From NCBI GenBank assembly GCA_021413735.1, contig JAIOPV010000116.1:1-64000 (forward strand): DNA of 64,000 nt, written 5' to 3'. Origin of the DNA: Planctomycetota bacterium (GTDB lineage Bacteria; Planctomycetota; Planctomycetia; Gemmatales; Gemmataceae). The notes beneath the pieces were generated by a model. It made no database searches. It had not been told where the DNA came from and saw nothing but the letters and a program-made list of their open reading frames with translations. Of the stretch, positions 43,004-52,400 are shown one piece after another. How positions within the stretch are numbered: the stretch's first letter is position 1; the number at the start of each line of letters is the position of its first letter. The translations under genes were made by a program, and so were the position numbers.

Positions 43004-43034
43004 AAAAAGACGGCCGCCCCCGTTGGGGCGGCCG
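43004..43034 (-). terminator. Rho-independent terminator of rpsA
   Basis: On the minus strand a perfect 10-bp GC stem (43025-43034 with 43011-43020, loop 43021-43024) is followed by TC and five T's (43004-43008). It sits 20 bases after the rpsA stop. It also lies just past the convergent 42970 stop, so it may serve both genes. Confidence 0.85.
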
Positions 43035-43054
43035 CTCAACGATTCGGAAACAAC

Positions 43055-44974
43055 TCACTCTTTCTTGTCGCCCGGGAGCGAGAACAGCGGACCAGCGGTG
43101 CCCGTGCCGCCACGAAGCCCGCCCTTCTCTTTTTCCTTTTCCTTGTCCTTCGGCTCTTTAGGTTCCTTCGGTTCCTTTGGTTCCTTGGGAGCCTTCTCGG
43201 CCTTCTCCGTCTTCTCAGCTTTTTCAGCCTTCTCGGGCTTCTCAGACTTCTCTTTCTCAGCTTTTTCAGCCTTCTCGGCCGCTTCCATCTCGTCGGTCGG
43301 CATGTCAGGGATGATGTCCGGCACCAAGCCGTCGTCCACGTTCTTCATGCTCAGACCGATCTTACGGTCCTTCGCATCAACACGCAGAACCTTGACGTCA
43401 ACCTCGTCGCCAACCTTGACCACTTCCTCGGGGCTTTCGATCTTCGCATCGGAAAGCTCAGAGATGTGCAGAAGCCCTTCGAGGCCAGGTTCCAGTTCCA
43501 CGAACACGCCGAAGTTCGTGAGCTTGGTGACCTTGCCGTGACTCTTCTGGCCCGGGGTGAAGCGTGCCGGGATGTCGGTCTCCCACGGATCGCTGCCCAT
43601 CTGCTTGAGGCCGAGTGCGACCCTTTTGCGTTCCTGATCCACCGACAGCACGACGCAGGTGAGCTTCTGGCCCTTCTGCACGACTTCGGAAGGATTCGAC
43701 ACCTTGCGCACGTAGCTCATGTCGCTGACGTGGAGGAGACCGTCGATTCCCTCCTCTATTTCGATGAAGGCCCCGTAGTTCGTCAGGTTGCGAACCGTGC
43801 CGGTGATGATCGTGCCCGGCGGGTACTTCTTGGCGACTTCGCCCCAAGGGTTCGCCTGGCACTGCTTCATGCCGAGCGAGATTTCCTTCTTGTCGTGGTT
43901 GATGTTCAGAACCTGAACCTCGACCTTGTCCCCTATTTGGACGAGTTCCTTCGGATCGGCGATCCGCTTCACCCAGCTCATTTCGCTGATGTGAACGAGA
44001 CCTTCGATACCGGGCTCCAGCTTGACGAACGCCCCATACGGCATGATGTTGACGACTTCGCCATTGTGCCGGCTGTTGATCGGGTACTTCGTCTCGATGT
44101 TCTGCCACGGGCTTGGCGTCTTGTGCTTCAGCGACAGGGCGATCTTTTCCTTCTCACGATCAATGTGAAGGATGTAGATCTCGAGTTCCTGATCGATCTG
44201 AACGACGTCGCGTGGGTTCGTGACGCGGTGCCAGCCCATGTCGGTGATGTGCAGCAGGCCGTCGATGCCGCCAAGGTCCACGAACGCGCCGAACTCGGCG
44301 ATGTTCTTGACGATACCCTTGCGAATCTGGCCGACTTCCAGCTCCGACAGGAGCTTGTCCTTCTGAATCCGTCGACGATCCTCGATGAGCTTGCGACGGC
44401 TGACGACGATGTTACGCCGTTGTTCGTCGATCTTGAGGATGACGCACTCGATGGTGCGGTCGAGGTATTCGTCGATGCTCTGCGGACGGCGGATATCAAC
44501 CTGCGACGCCGGCAGGAACACGTTCACACCGATGTTGACCAGCAATCCGCCCTTGATCTTCTTGAGCACCTTTCCGGAGACAACGTCCCCTTCCTTGTGC
44601 TTGGCGAGGATTGCGTTCCATTCCTTCTGACGCTTGGCTTTGCGGTACGAGAGCGCGATGGTGCCGTCTTCGCCTTCGACCGTTTCGAGCAACACTTCAA
44701 CGGTGTCACCGGCCTTGGGTGGCGGAGCGTCGGAGCCTTCTTCACGCCATTCGTCGATCTTGATGACGCCTTCGGACTTGTAACCGATGTCGATGACGAC
44801 ATCATCTCCTCGGATCTCGAGGACCTTGCCGGTTACGATCTTGTTGGCTTCGTAGTCTTGATCTTCGCGGCTGACCCATTCCGCGATTTCGAGATTGAAG
44901 ATGTCGTCGGATGCTTGGAGGTCTTGGTCGTCTACTTGGGCATCGAACTGTCGGAGGAGATTGCGGTTGACCAT
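43055..44974 (-). CDS. rpsA: 30S ribosomal protein S1
   Basis: A 639-residue protein with six S1 (OB-fold) repeats. The first two are divergent, ribosome-binding-type repeats ([40 protein letters not shown]). Four canonical RNA-binding repeats follow, each with an FGAFV/YGAFV core ([80 protein letters not shown]). S1 binds mRNA upstream of the start and helps initiation on weak Shine-Dalgarno messages. The last 90 residues or so are an unusual Lys/Glu/Pro repeat tail ([18 protein letters not shown], then KEPKEPKEP units). The gene is monocistronic with a clear terminator. Confidence 0.96.
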   Translation of the reverse strand: MVNRNLLRQFDAQVDDQDLQASDDIFNLEIAEWVSREDQDYEANKIVTGKVLEIRGDDVVIDIGYKSEGVIKIDEWREEGSDAPPPKAGDTVEVLLETVEGEDGTIALSYRKAKRQKEWNAILAKHKEGDVVSGKVLKKIKGGLLVNIGVNVFLPASQVDIRRPQSIDEYLDRTIECVILKIDEQRRNIVVSRRKLIEDRRRIQKDKLLSELEVGQIRKGIVKNIAEFGAFVDLGGIDGLLHITDMGWHRVTNPRDVVQIDQELEIYILHIDREKEKIALSLKHKTPSPWQNIETKYPINSRHNGEVVNIMPYGAFVKLEPGIEGLVHISEMSWVKRIADPKELVQIGDKVEVQVLNINHDKKEISLGMKQCQANPWGEVAKKYPPGTIITGTVRNLTNYGAFIEIEEGIDGLLHVSDMSYVRKVSNPSEVVQKGQKLTCVVLSVDQERKRVALGLKQMGSDPWETDIPARFTPGQKSHGKVTKLTNFGVFVELEPGLEGLLHISELSDAKIESPEEVVKVGDEVDVKVLRVDAKDRKIGLSMKNVDDGLVPDIIPDMPTDEMEAAEKAEKAEKEKSEKPEKAEKAEKTEKAEKAPKEPKEPKEPKEPKDKEKEKEKGGLRGGTGTAGPLFSLPGDKKE

Positions 44975-45326
44975 AATTGGGGGTGTGGGTTGCCCGGATT
45001 GCCGGGTGCGCGGCGAGCCTATTCCGAGTTCTCGAAGGCGAGCCTGTTCCGGCTTTGCGGAACCGGGCGAGACTCCAAGACGAATCGGGCGAGACTCGCA
45101 CAGGGGGTTTAGGGTTCACTTCAGCCCCGGCCGTCAGACGCGAGCGGCATCGTCGGGAAGGAAGTTTGGGAATTGTAGCGAGGGTGTGAAACCGGCAACA
45201 GGTCAACCAGGAAATTGAGCGGGTTGTAACGATTCGTTACATTTGTGAGAGGCAGCCGCTTGCGGCTTCGCAGGGCGTGGCCTGCGAAGCCGCAAGCTGC
45301 TATTACCAGAACGGATGGTGCCCAAA
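44975..45326. other. rpsA upstream region with promoter candidate and palindrome
   Basis: 352 bases without a credible gene. On the minus strand TACAAT (45172-45177) is a good -10, but the -35 options (TTGCCG at 15 bases, TTGACC at 23) are badly spaced. A palindrome of the CGGCTTCGCAGG family lies at 45252-45300 (arms about 23 bases, with one or two mismatches), next to the stop of the following gene. Confidence 0.5.
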
Positions 45327-47342
45327 TCAGAATCCAAGCGCGAAGCTCAGGAAGCCCGCGAAGATCACCGGTTCCAGCCCGAGCACTTCCAACGGCACAC
45401 TCAACGACTCGTTCGCCTCGATACGCACCGTCTTCCCGTCGTCGCGAATCACCGTCAGGTTCGGGAACAGGTGCTTGCTCAACTCGTGACCGTTCGGAAT
45501 CAGACCGATATCGAGCGGGTCATAGTCGGAATCGCCGTTATCGCGGAATGAGTTGCGAAGGCCGAACGCACCGAAGAACTGCGGGCCGATGCAGCACAGG
45601 TTCTTCACCGTGGTTGTCGGGTCGCAGTATTGCAACGAGCAACCATCCTTTGGCAACTTCGCGATCCGAGCCGCCGTAATCGCGTCCGGCTTCCACGATG
45701 GCAAATCGCCCTTCGCACGCAGAACCAACCCCTGCACGCCTTGCGGGTTCACCGAGATAACGAGCCAGTCGCCGACGATGGCATACGTTGGGACCACGAT
45801 GCCGAACCCACGCGAGTACAGTTCGCGGATTTCGACGCCACGAAGCGTCTTCTTGCGAACCTTCACCGGGGCGCTAATCAACGTCTCGATGCCCTGGTTC
45901 ACTCGGTCAGCCAGTGCCTTCGCCTTTGCGGGATCTTTGAGCGAGATGCAGACGACCGTGCCGAAAATCGAGAGCCCTTCGTTCGGGCTTTGATACACAA
46001 CGACCTTGTCTCCCAGGCACGGCAACAGGTCATCCTTCACGCTCATGCCGAGGAGTTTGTCGAAGTCCTTGGCGAGTTCTTCGCGATGGAGGCGAATCTT
46101 CTCTGCGGGGTTCTTTCGGCTATCCTCATCATCGTCGCGCTGATTGAAACTCGACAGCGCTTCCACCAACCCGAGACTTGCATCGTAGAAGCTGCCCGCA
46201 TCAACACGGACCGCGACGAATCGCGACACATCGGCCGGCAACGGTGGCAAGTCCGAAAGCCCAATCGGGTCGCGTTTCAGAATCTTCGCGAAGCCCTTTC
46301 GTTCGCCAGGCAGGTCGATCTCCCAAATGGCACGGAACTCTTTGCCGTCATAGCCGCAGTTCATGACGATCGCTTTCAGATTGCCGAGGCCAAGGTCATC
46401 GAGGCGTTCCTTCAACCCAGGCACGAACGGCCCAAGAAGACTCTTGGCCATCGAAACAACTCGGCCAGTATCGGCGAAGCCGCGTGCGACCGAAGTGAAC
46501 GCAGGCTTCGCGGAGCAACGAGTGAGCAACGGATGTGCGGTCACGCCACCCTTCGCGGCATTCGCCACGACGTCTGCGACCGCTGCTTCGGGTTTCTGTG
46601 ACCCGATGTACAGAACGAAGTGCTTCCCCTCGACCCACCACGCCATCTGTACCGAATACGAGGCGGTGTCGTACTCCGGCCCGGATCGGCCTGGCCGGTC
46701 TGGAAGGCTTGGGCCGTTACCGGCCTTCAGTTTGAAGCCCTTGCGACTGCCGACCGCGAACGGTTCGATCTTGCCCTCGCCAGATTGAAGCATCAGGCGA
46801 AGCGTCGCGAAGAGCGTTTCGGATTTGTCGCCGACATCGGGAATCACGACGAGGACTTGCACCGTTGGCATCAACGCATCCGGGCCGGGCATTCTTCCGC
46901 CGAGCAAGCCGCCGAGAGCCGAGCCGAGTCCCTTGAGTGTCGGAGCTGGCTCGCGAACTTCCGCTCCGACAACGACGCCCTTGTCGGCGAGCAGATCGAC
47001 GAGTTTGGAAGCGTTCTTGAGGTCGGCGAGGTTCGCCTTGAGTTCCTTCGGCGGTTTGCCGTCGAGTAATGGTTCGGCGAGCAGGCTGTTCCCGATGAGT
47101 TTCGGCACCTTCGCAAGCAAGGCACGAATGCTATCGCCGCTTGGTCCGGCCATGAGCGGCCCCCAGAACGATTTCTGATAGGTGTCTGCGTGTGCGGTGA
47201 TGCCGTCCCAGCGCACATAGAGTTGCGACGTCGGCGACAGGAGTTTTTCCGGGACGTCGCCGGACGCGGCAACGGGTTCGGCTGCATGAGCCGAAGTCGT
47301 GATCGTGAAACCGAGGAGAGTGAGCGCAAGAAGTCGGGACAT
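45327..47342 (-). CDS. Large secreted planctomycete hypothetical protein, 671 aa
   Basis: The start at 47342 has GAGG seven bases upstream and gives a good signal peptide (MSRLLALTLLGFTITTSAHA, cut before AEP). The longer frame to 47531 would hide it. The mature protein has LSPTSQLYVRWDGITAHADT near the front, a Gly-rich segment (LGSALGGLLGGRMPGPDAL), and a repeated pattern of Phe/Val strands with DLPPLPADVSRFVAVRVDAG. A hydrophobic C-terminal stretch (VLGLEPVIFAGFLSFALGF) could anchor it. I recall homologues only in planctomycetes, annotated as hypothetical. It is divergent from the HEAT-repeat gene, about 200 bp away. Confidence 0.68.
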   Translation of the reverse strand: MSRLLALTLLGFTITTSAHAAEPVAASGDVPEKLLSPTSQLYVRWDGITAHADTYQKSFWGPLMAGPSGDSIRALLAKVPKLIGNSLLAEPLLDGKPPKELKANLADLKNASKLVDLLADKGVVVGAEVREPAPTLKGLGSALGGLLGGRMPGPDALMPTVQVLVVIPDVGDKSETLFATLRLMLQSGEGKIEPFAVGSRKGFKLKAGNGPSLPDRPGRSGPEYDTASYSVQMAWWVEGKHFVLYIGSQKPEAAVADVVANAAKGGVTAHPLLTRCSAKPAFTSVARGFADTGRVVSMAKSLLGPFVPGLKERLDDLGLGNLKAIVMNCGYDGKEFRAIWEIDLPGERKGFAKILKRDPIGLSDLPPLPADVSRFVAVRVDAGSFYDASLGLVEALSSFNQRDDDEDSRKNPAEKIRLHREELAKDFDKLLGMSVKDDLLPCLGDKVVVYQSPNEGLSIFGTVVCISLKDPAKAKALADRVNQGIETLISAPVKVRKKTLRGVEIRELYSRGFGIVVPTYAIVGDWLVISVNPQGVQGLVLRAKGDLPSWKPDAITAARIAKLPKDGCSLQYCDPTTTVKNLCCIGPQFFGAFGLRNSFRDNGDSDYDPLDIGLIPNGHELSKHLFPNLTVIRDDGKTVRIEANESLSVPLEVLGLEPVIFAGFLSFALGF

Positions 47343-47542
47343 GAGCGTTCCTCGCGTGTGATGTGAATATGCACGCTGTTTGTCAGGGTAACCGTTCTTG
47401 TGCCCGCAGGAAATGGGCGACGTTCGAGATGGAGCATTTTCAGGCTGGACCGTAACCCTTCCGCGTCTGGCCCATTGCGGTCGCCAACGCGGCGGGTATC
47501 TTGTGTGTTGTGATAACTGGGAAGAGTTCACCGAGGTTCGTC

Positions 47543-48868
47543 ATGATTTCAAGAGCTCTCGCCGCGTTTGCCCTCTCCGCCTTGCTCGCTGCAACCATGT
47601 CGAGTCAAGCGCAGGATCCGAAAGAACCCACCAAGCCGAGGTTTGAGTGGCCTCTGAAGATTGGCGAAAAAGACCTGAACACCTGGCTGAAGGATCTGCG
47701 GGATCCGGACCCAGCGATCCGGGAAGCCGCTCTCAAGACAATCCCCGGCTTCGGTCCTGATGTCACCAAGAAACAGGCGAGCAAGGCAATCCTCGCGCGA
47801 ATGAAATTGCCGAGCGAAGGAGGCGAACCTGATCCGGGCGTGCGAATCAGCCTGTACGATACGGCAGCGCTGATTGGGTTCGACGAACCAAAGGATGAAA
47901 CGGAGGCGATCCGGCTGCTGGCCGAGACGGTCGATAAGAGCGTATCGGGAAGTCACGGTCGCTTGCACGCTGTTCAAACAATCGCGTCGCTTGGGCCGAA
48001 AGCCGAGCCATACATCAACCTGTTGACTGGCCGCGCGATCGAGGATGCTTCTTACGAGACTCGCCGAAACATTGCTCGCTGTCTCGGTCAGGTTGCCCTG
48101 AATCCAACCAAGGGGCCGAACCCCAAGGCGCTCAACGCTCTGGCGGGAACTCTGGCGAAAGATATTAGCGTCGCCGTGCGAATGGAAGCGCTTCAGGCGC
48201 TCGTGATGCTCGGGCCGCCGTGGGCTGGCCCGGCCCCAGCAGGAGGGAAGGGGCCACCACCGATTAATCAGAAGGCGGCGGACTTCGTGGCCGAAGCGAT
48301 GCGGACCCGCGTTCACAAGGGCATGGCGAAAGGTGCGGAACTCGACAAGCAACTCGAAATCTGGTGCCGGGTCGTGCTGATGCGGTTCGATCCGAAGGAA
48401 ATCAACGACGAGAACTTCACCGCGATCGCGAGACACTGCGCGGCCCCGGACGCTGGCCCCAAGATACAAGCTCTGCAAGCTCTCAACATCTTCGGTGAGC
48501 AGGCCGGTTCAAAGGTCGATGCCGTCGTGGGCGTTCTTGAGGACGATGACGCGCAGGTGTTGAGTGTCGCCATCGCAACGCTCGCTTCGATGGGCGTCAA
48601 GGGACAAGGAGCGATTGAGAAGCTGACAGAGTTGGAAAAGAAGTGGGAGATGCGGCGGCAGGAGCAACTCACCAAGAACCTGAAGGATAAGAAGTACGCC
48701 GAGGCTTACGACAAGTTGGAGCAGAAGGAGAAGGATCAGGTGATCGCGGCGATGCCGCAGGAGCAGATTCGATCGTCGCTGGCGAACGCGATCAAGTGGA
48801 TCAAGGCATCGAAGCCCGGCATGCCCGGCGGCGAAATGGCCAAACCACCAGAGCCAGAAAAGAAGTAG
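47543..48868 (+). CDS. Secreted HEAT-repeat protein
   Basis: A 441-residue protein from ATG 47543 (GAGG six bases upstream) with signal peptide MISRALAAFALSALLAATMS. Helical HEAT-like repeats follow: WLKDLRDPDPAIREAALKTI, YETRRNIARCLGQVAL, ISVAVRMEALQALVMLG, PKIQALQALNIFGEQAGSKV, DDAQVLSVAIATLASMGVKG. A charged helix (TELEKKWEMRRQEQLTKNLK) and a Pro-rich end complete it. HEAT solenoids bind proteins, and planctomycetes export many of them. No enzymatic motif is present. Confidence 0.82.
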   Translation: MISRALAAFALSALLAATMSSQAQDPKEPTKPRFEWPLKIGEKDLNTWLKDLRDPDPAIREAALKTIPGFGPDVTKKQASKAILARMKLPSEGGEPDPGVRISLYDTAALIGFDEPKDETEAIRLLAETVDKSVSGSHGRLHAVQTIASLGPKAEPYINLLTGRAIEDASYETRRNIARCLGQVALNPTKGPNPKALNALAGTLAKDISVAVRMEALQALVMLGPPWAGPAPAGGKGPPPINQKAADFVAEAMRTRVHKGMAKGAELDKQLEIWCRVVLMRFDPKEINDENFTAIARHCAAPDAGPKIQALQALNIFGEQAGSKVDAVVGVLEDDDAQVLSVAIATLASMGVKGQGAIEKLTELEKKWEMRRQEQLTKNLKDKKYAEAYDKLEQKEKDQVIAAMPQEQIRSSLANAIKWIKASKPGMPGGEMAKPPEPEKK

Positions 48869-48870
48869 TG

Positions 48871-48928
48871 GTTTTGCCGCTTGGGGCGTAGCGCTCTCGG
48901 TGAGCGCTACGCCCCAAGCGGCGAAAAC
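48871..48928. repeat. Palindrome (GCCGCTTGGGGC variant)
   Basis: Arms 48871-48896 and 48902-48928 pair with one bulged base over a 5-base loop. Compared with 8833-8890, the same change (GCTTGCGGC to GCTTGGGGC) appears in the left arm and its complement in the right arm. It lies between convergent genes. Confidence 0.7.
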
Positions 48929-48932
48929 ATTC

Positions 48933-50141
48933 CTACACGACTCGACTGATGATGCACTTCAAGTACCCAGATTCGCGGCACGAAATCGCGACCGGGTGAT
49001 CCGGTGCCGGTCCACGGCGTTCCAGAACTTGCAGATCACGCCGCGATTCCGACGCAACCTGTCCGATCAACTCTTCCAAATCCTGCACGCCAATCAGCCC
49101 CGTACAGCAACACGACACCAACACGCCATCCTTCGCGAGCAACTTCATCGCGAGATGATGCAATCGGCGATAGCCCTTGATCGCGTCCGGCAGCGAAGCA
49201 CGGTTCCGTGCGAACTTCGGTGGATCGAGAACCACCACGTCGAACTGCCGACGAACCGCGACCATTCCTGTCAGGTGCTTGAACACGTCGGCACAGTCGA
49301 ATCCGATGTTGGTCAGTCCGTTCGCCGCGACATTGCGACGAGCCAGTTCCAACGCCGGCTCGGAGCCGTCGACGCCCAGCACTTCCGCTGCGCCGGCCTT
49401 CGCCGCGTAGAGTCCGAAGCCGCCGCTGTAGCAGAACGAATCCAGCACGCGCTTCCCCGGACACAGTCTTGCCACCGCAACGCGATTATCGCGTTGATCG
49501 AGGTAGTAACCAGTCTTTTGGCCTTCAGTGAGGTTCACGCCGATTCGCAAACCGTTCTCGACGATGCTCAGATCGGCGGGCGGCGGTTCGCCCCACAGCG
49601 TGCCGTCGTGCAGCTCGATGCCTTCGAGCTTGCCGATACCCTTCTCGGTGCGGAGGTAGATGCCTCGCGGTTGAAGCAACTCACGCAAGCCGCCGATGAT
49701 CGCTTCCTGTCGCTTGGCGAGACCGAGGGCCGTGAACTGCACCGCGAGCCAGTCGCCGTACTTGTCCACGACCATGCCCGAGAGGAAATCCGATTCGCTG
49801 AACACGACGCGATAGCCTGCGTCGGGGCCGCCGAATTTCAGGATGTCGTGACGAAGCCGGACAGCCCGTTCGAGTCGATCACGGAAGAACGCCGTGTCGA
49901 GGGGAACGTCGGGTTCCCAGTTATAAAGGCGAACGCGGATTTTCGACAACGAATTGAACAGCCCGCGTGCGACGAACTTCCCAGTGTGCGAAACGAGATC
50001 GACTTCGTCGCCATCAGCGGGTGTGCCTTCGACGCGGTCAATGGCTCCGACGAACACCCACGGGTGCCTCGCGAAGAACGGCTGCGCACGCTTGGGCTTC
50101 AGAAAAACTTTTGCAGTCGTGTTTGTGGTCGCGGTCGTCAT
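48933..50141 (-). CDS. rlmI: RlmI/RlmK-type 23S rRNA cytosine methyltransferase
   Basis: A 402-residue class I rRNA large-subunit methyltransferase. An N-terminal PUA-like domain (VFLKPKRAQPFFARHPWVFV) is followed by the EEHD-like linker region and a Rossmann domain. The motifs are VLDSFCYSGGFGLYAAKAGA (SAM binding), GVDGSEPALELARRN, FDVVVLDPPKFARNRAS (motif IV) and VSCCCTG for the catalytic Cys region. The E. coli RlmI (about 396 aa) makes m5C1962 in 23S rRNA, and length and motif order fit. RlmI paralogues are hard to separate by eye. It is flanked by strong palindromes on both sides. Confidence 0.85.
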   Translation of the reverse strand: MTTATTNTTAKVFLKPKRAQPFFARHPWVFVGAIDRVEGTPADGDEVDLVSHTGKFVARGLFNSLSKIRVRLYNWEPDVPLDTAFFRDRLERAVRLRHDILKFGGPDAGYRVVFSESDFLSGMVVDKYGDWLAVQFTALGLAKRQEAIIGGLRELLQPRGIYLRTEKGIGKLEGIELHDGTLWGEPPPADLSIVENGLRIGVNLTEGQKTGYYLDQRDNRVAVARLCPGKRVLDSFCYSGGFGLYAAKAGAAEVLGVDGSEPALELARRNVAANGLTNIGFDCADVFKHLTGMVAVRRQFDVVVLDPPKFARNRASLPDAIKGYRRLHHLAMKLLAKDGVLVSCCCTGLIGVQDLEELIGQVASESRRDLQVLERRGPAPDHPVAISCRESGYLKCIISRVV

Positions 50142-50158
50142 AAAAATCCCGCCACATC

Positions 50159-50231
50159 GTTTAGCGTCAGCCGCAACGCGGCTGCGCCCCCAACGTGGGA
50201 AGGCGCAGCCGCGTTGCGGCTGACGCTAAAC
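50159..50231. repeat. Perfect 30-bp palindrome
   Basis: Arms 50159-50188 and 50202-50231 are exact complements around a 13-base loop. This is the longest perfect hairpin in the window. It lies between two same-strand genes, RlmI-like and the response regulator, so it should uncouple or attenuate them. Confidence 0.8.
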
Positions 50232-50262
50232 GCATTTCGTGTTTCGTATTCGATGTTGCGAG

Positions 50263-50691
50263 TCACAGTCCCTGCTGCACGCGGCCGATGTAGGTGAGGG
50301 CACGTTCGATATCGTTTGGCTTTTCGCGGCTTTCGAGCATCGCACGAATTCGCAGCAGTAACTCGGTCTTGTTGATCGGCTTCGTCAGGAAGTCGTCGGT
50401 GCCGGCTTCGACGGCGGTTTCCACATCGTTCGCCTGATCCAACGCGGTGACCATCAGGACGGCGATGTCGCGAGTCGCGGCGTCGGCGCGAAGTCGGCGA
50501 CACACCTCGAAACCGCTCATCTTCGGCATCATCACGTCGAGCAGAATCAGCGTCGGCTGCCACGAGCGGGCAGCGGCGAGCGTGTCTTCGCCGTTGAACA
50601 CGACCTTTGTCTCGTAGCCGGTGCCGTCGAGGTGGGCTTCGAGAAGGTCGGCGTTGGGGGCGTTATCGTCGGCAATCAGAATGCGTGGCAT
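50263..50691 (-). CDS. Single-domain response regulator (CheY-like)
   Basis: A 142-residue receiver-only protein from ATG 50691 (GAGG nearby). It has the acidic pair (LIADDNAPNADLLEAHL), the phospho-acceptor Asp in LILLDVMMPKMSGFEVCRRL, the Thr in VLMVTALDQANDVE and the Lys in FLTKPINKTELLLRI. There is a 20-residue C-terminal extension (IERALTYIGRVQQGL) but no output domain. It probably acts by protein contact, like CheY or DivK. No histidine kinase gene is in the window. Confidence 0.92.
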   Translation of the reverse strand: MPRILIADDNAPNADLLEAHLDGTGYETKVVFNGEDTLAAARSWQPTLILLDVMMPKMSGFEVCRRLRADAATRDIAVLMVTALDQANDVETAVEAGTDDFLTKPINKTELLLRIRAMLESREKPNDIERALTYIGRVQQGL

Positions 50692-50768
50692 GGTTTCCTC
50701 ACGGGTCTTACCTCGCATTATATCGGCTCGATCCGCGACACTTTCCGGAAGCGTGCTAATCTTGTTTC

Positions 50769-51788
50769 ATGCGAGTGATCCTGAACCCCAAGCACGAAGC
50801 CCACGCACCGCCCGGCGAGATCGAAAACGGGCTCCTCATCCCGTGCTACGAATGCCCCGCGAGGCTGACCGTAATCCGCACGGCTCTTGAAACGGCAGGC
50901 GGCCACACCTTCGAGGAACCGCCCGTTTGTTCCGAGGATGCGATTGCGACGATCCACGATCCGGCGTACATCACGTACCTGCGTGAAACGGCTGCCGAGA
51001 TTCGACGGGCACGCGGCAGCACCCCGAAGGTGCAGTTCCCGACGGTCTTCCCCTACGGACCAAACCCCCGAGCCGGCGGCAATCGTGCGCTGCGTGGACG
51101 GTTCTGCTTCGACACCTACACGCCGATCCTCGGTGCGACCTTTGCCGCGGCACTCGGAGGAGCATCCGCGTCACTTCACGCAGCGGAGTTAGTTGCGGCC
51201 GGAACTGCACGGCAGGTGTACGTTCTGACGCGGCCACCGGGGCATCACGCGGAACGCGACCGTTGCGGCGGCTACTGCTACTTCAATCATGCTGCACTCG
51301 TGGCAGAACGATTGTCGAAGCTCGGTCGCGTTGCGATTCTGGACATTGACGTACATCACGGTAATGGGGCACAGCATCTCTTCTACGAACGCGGCGATGT
51401 TCTGACGGTGTCAGTTCACGGCGACCCTGCGGGGCTGTATCCATTCTTCTCGGGCTACGCCGACGAAACCGGAACTGGTGCAGGTCTCGGAGCGAACGTG
51501 AACCTGCTATTGCAGCCTGGCACGGGCGTGAAGGAATACCGCCCAGCGTTGTTTGCTGCGCTCGACGCAGTTCGAACGTTCGCGCCAGCGTTTCTGGTGC
51601 TGCCGTTCGGAGCAGACACTCACGAAGCAGACCCGATTGGCGGTTTCAAACTGCCGACGCCGTTCTTCCGTGAGATGGGTGCTGCGGTCCGGGAACTCGG
51701 ATTGCCGACGGTGACAACTCAGGAAGGCGGCTACAACCTCGACGTAATCGGCCCGTGCATCGCGGAGTTTCTGAAGGGGTTTGAGTGA
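50769..51788 (+). CDS. Class II histone-deacetylase-family amidohydrolase
   Basis: A 339-residue zinc deacetylase of the arginase/deacetylase fold. Motifs: VYVLTRPPGHHAERDRCGGY with the His pair, VAILDIDVHHGNGAQHLFY with zinc Asp and His, VSVHGDPAGLYPFFSGYADE, LPFGADTHEADPIGGF with the second zinc Asp, and TTQEGGYN. The RPPGHHA/DIDVHHGNG set plus the Phe-rich PFFSGY loop fits the acetylpolyamine amidohydrolase/class II HDAC branch. The substrate could be acetylated polyamines or protein lysines. It is divergent from the response regulator by 77 bp. Confidence 0.92.
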   Translation: MRVILNPKHEAHAPPGEIENGLLIPCYECPARLTVIRTALETAGGHTFEEPPVCSEDAIATIHDPAYITYLRETAAEIRRARGSTPKVQFPTVFPYGPNPRAGGNRALRGRFCFDTYTPILGATFAAALGGASASLHAAELVAAGTARQVYVLTRPPGHHAERDRCGGYCYFNHAALVAERLSKLGRVAILDIDVHHGNGAQHLFYERGDVLTVSVHGDPAGLYPFFSGYADETGTGAGLGANVNLLLQPGTGVKEYRPALFAALDAVRTFAPAFLVLPFGADTHEADPIGGFKLPTPFFREMGAAVRELGLPTVTTQEGGYNLDVIGPCIAEFLKGFE

Positions 51789-52117
51789 TGTTCACAGTCG
51801 CGTTCGGCGAGAAAATGTGTTTGGGCGAGAGGGCCGCGTTCACGGTGGCGACCAGACGGAGACGGCTGATTTCGTGAGCTGCTCCATCTTCGGCGAACAG
51901 CGGGGCGAACGAAGCTCGGGGCCGTGACTTGGCGAGTTGGGAATTCAAGGGACTGCCAGGGCGGCTGGTCACAGCTGCTTTCGTTGAGGCGGAAGCAGTT
52001 TGGGCACAACCGCGGATCCAACCACGGCGAAAGCAGCAGCGAAGGCACCGGCAACTCAGAAATGGCAGAAGCCGCAAGCTCCTAATGTGCAAGGAACTTG
52101 CGGCTACTTTTGCAAAG
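51789..52117. other. Intergenic region between deacetylase gene and tRNA
   Basis: 329 bases. Frames overlapping it on the minus strand look non-coding (Arg/Ser-rich, without a start signal). The only structure is the inverted repeat at 52070-52105. Confidence 0.5.
52070..52105. repeat. Inverted repeat beyond the tRNA 3' end
   Basis: Arms 52070-52083 and 52092-52105 (AGCCGCAAGCTCCT and complement, one mismatch) are separated by 8 bases. On the minus strand it lies 13 bases after the tRNA, consistent with a transcription terminator, and a short T-run partner lies at 52107-52111. Confidence 0.5.
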
Positions 52118-52190
<73 letters not shown>

Positions 52191-52400
52191 AACGAGATCA
52201 GTATTCTGGTGGTTTCCACGTCACCCTTCAAGGGGTGATCGCAGGAAAATCTCCACCACACCCAAACTGACACGATTTGACCCGACAGGTTCACGCTCAA
52301 CGCACTCTCCCAAAGCGAACCGAGACATACGAACGCCCGTCTCCTAGCATGTCCCGAACCGGTCGGAGGCAACTCCCACCCGCACGCACAAGGTTTTGAC

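Noticed and set aside
43120-43290. Repeats in the rpsA 3' end considered as a CRISPR or tandem DNA repeat
   Set aside because: The units are short codon-level EK and KEP repeats inside a reading frame, with no constant repeat/spacer spacing.
42980-45112. Plus-strand frame of 710 codons opposite rpsA
   Set aside because: It is the mirror of the S1 repeats; its Phe/Leu repeats are the antisense of the Lys/Glu tail.
51646-52092. Minus-strand frame upstream of the tRNA
   Set aside because: It partly overlaps the deacetylase gene, is rich in Arg, Ser and Cys without structure, and has no ribosome-binding site.
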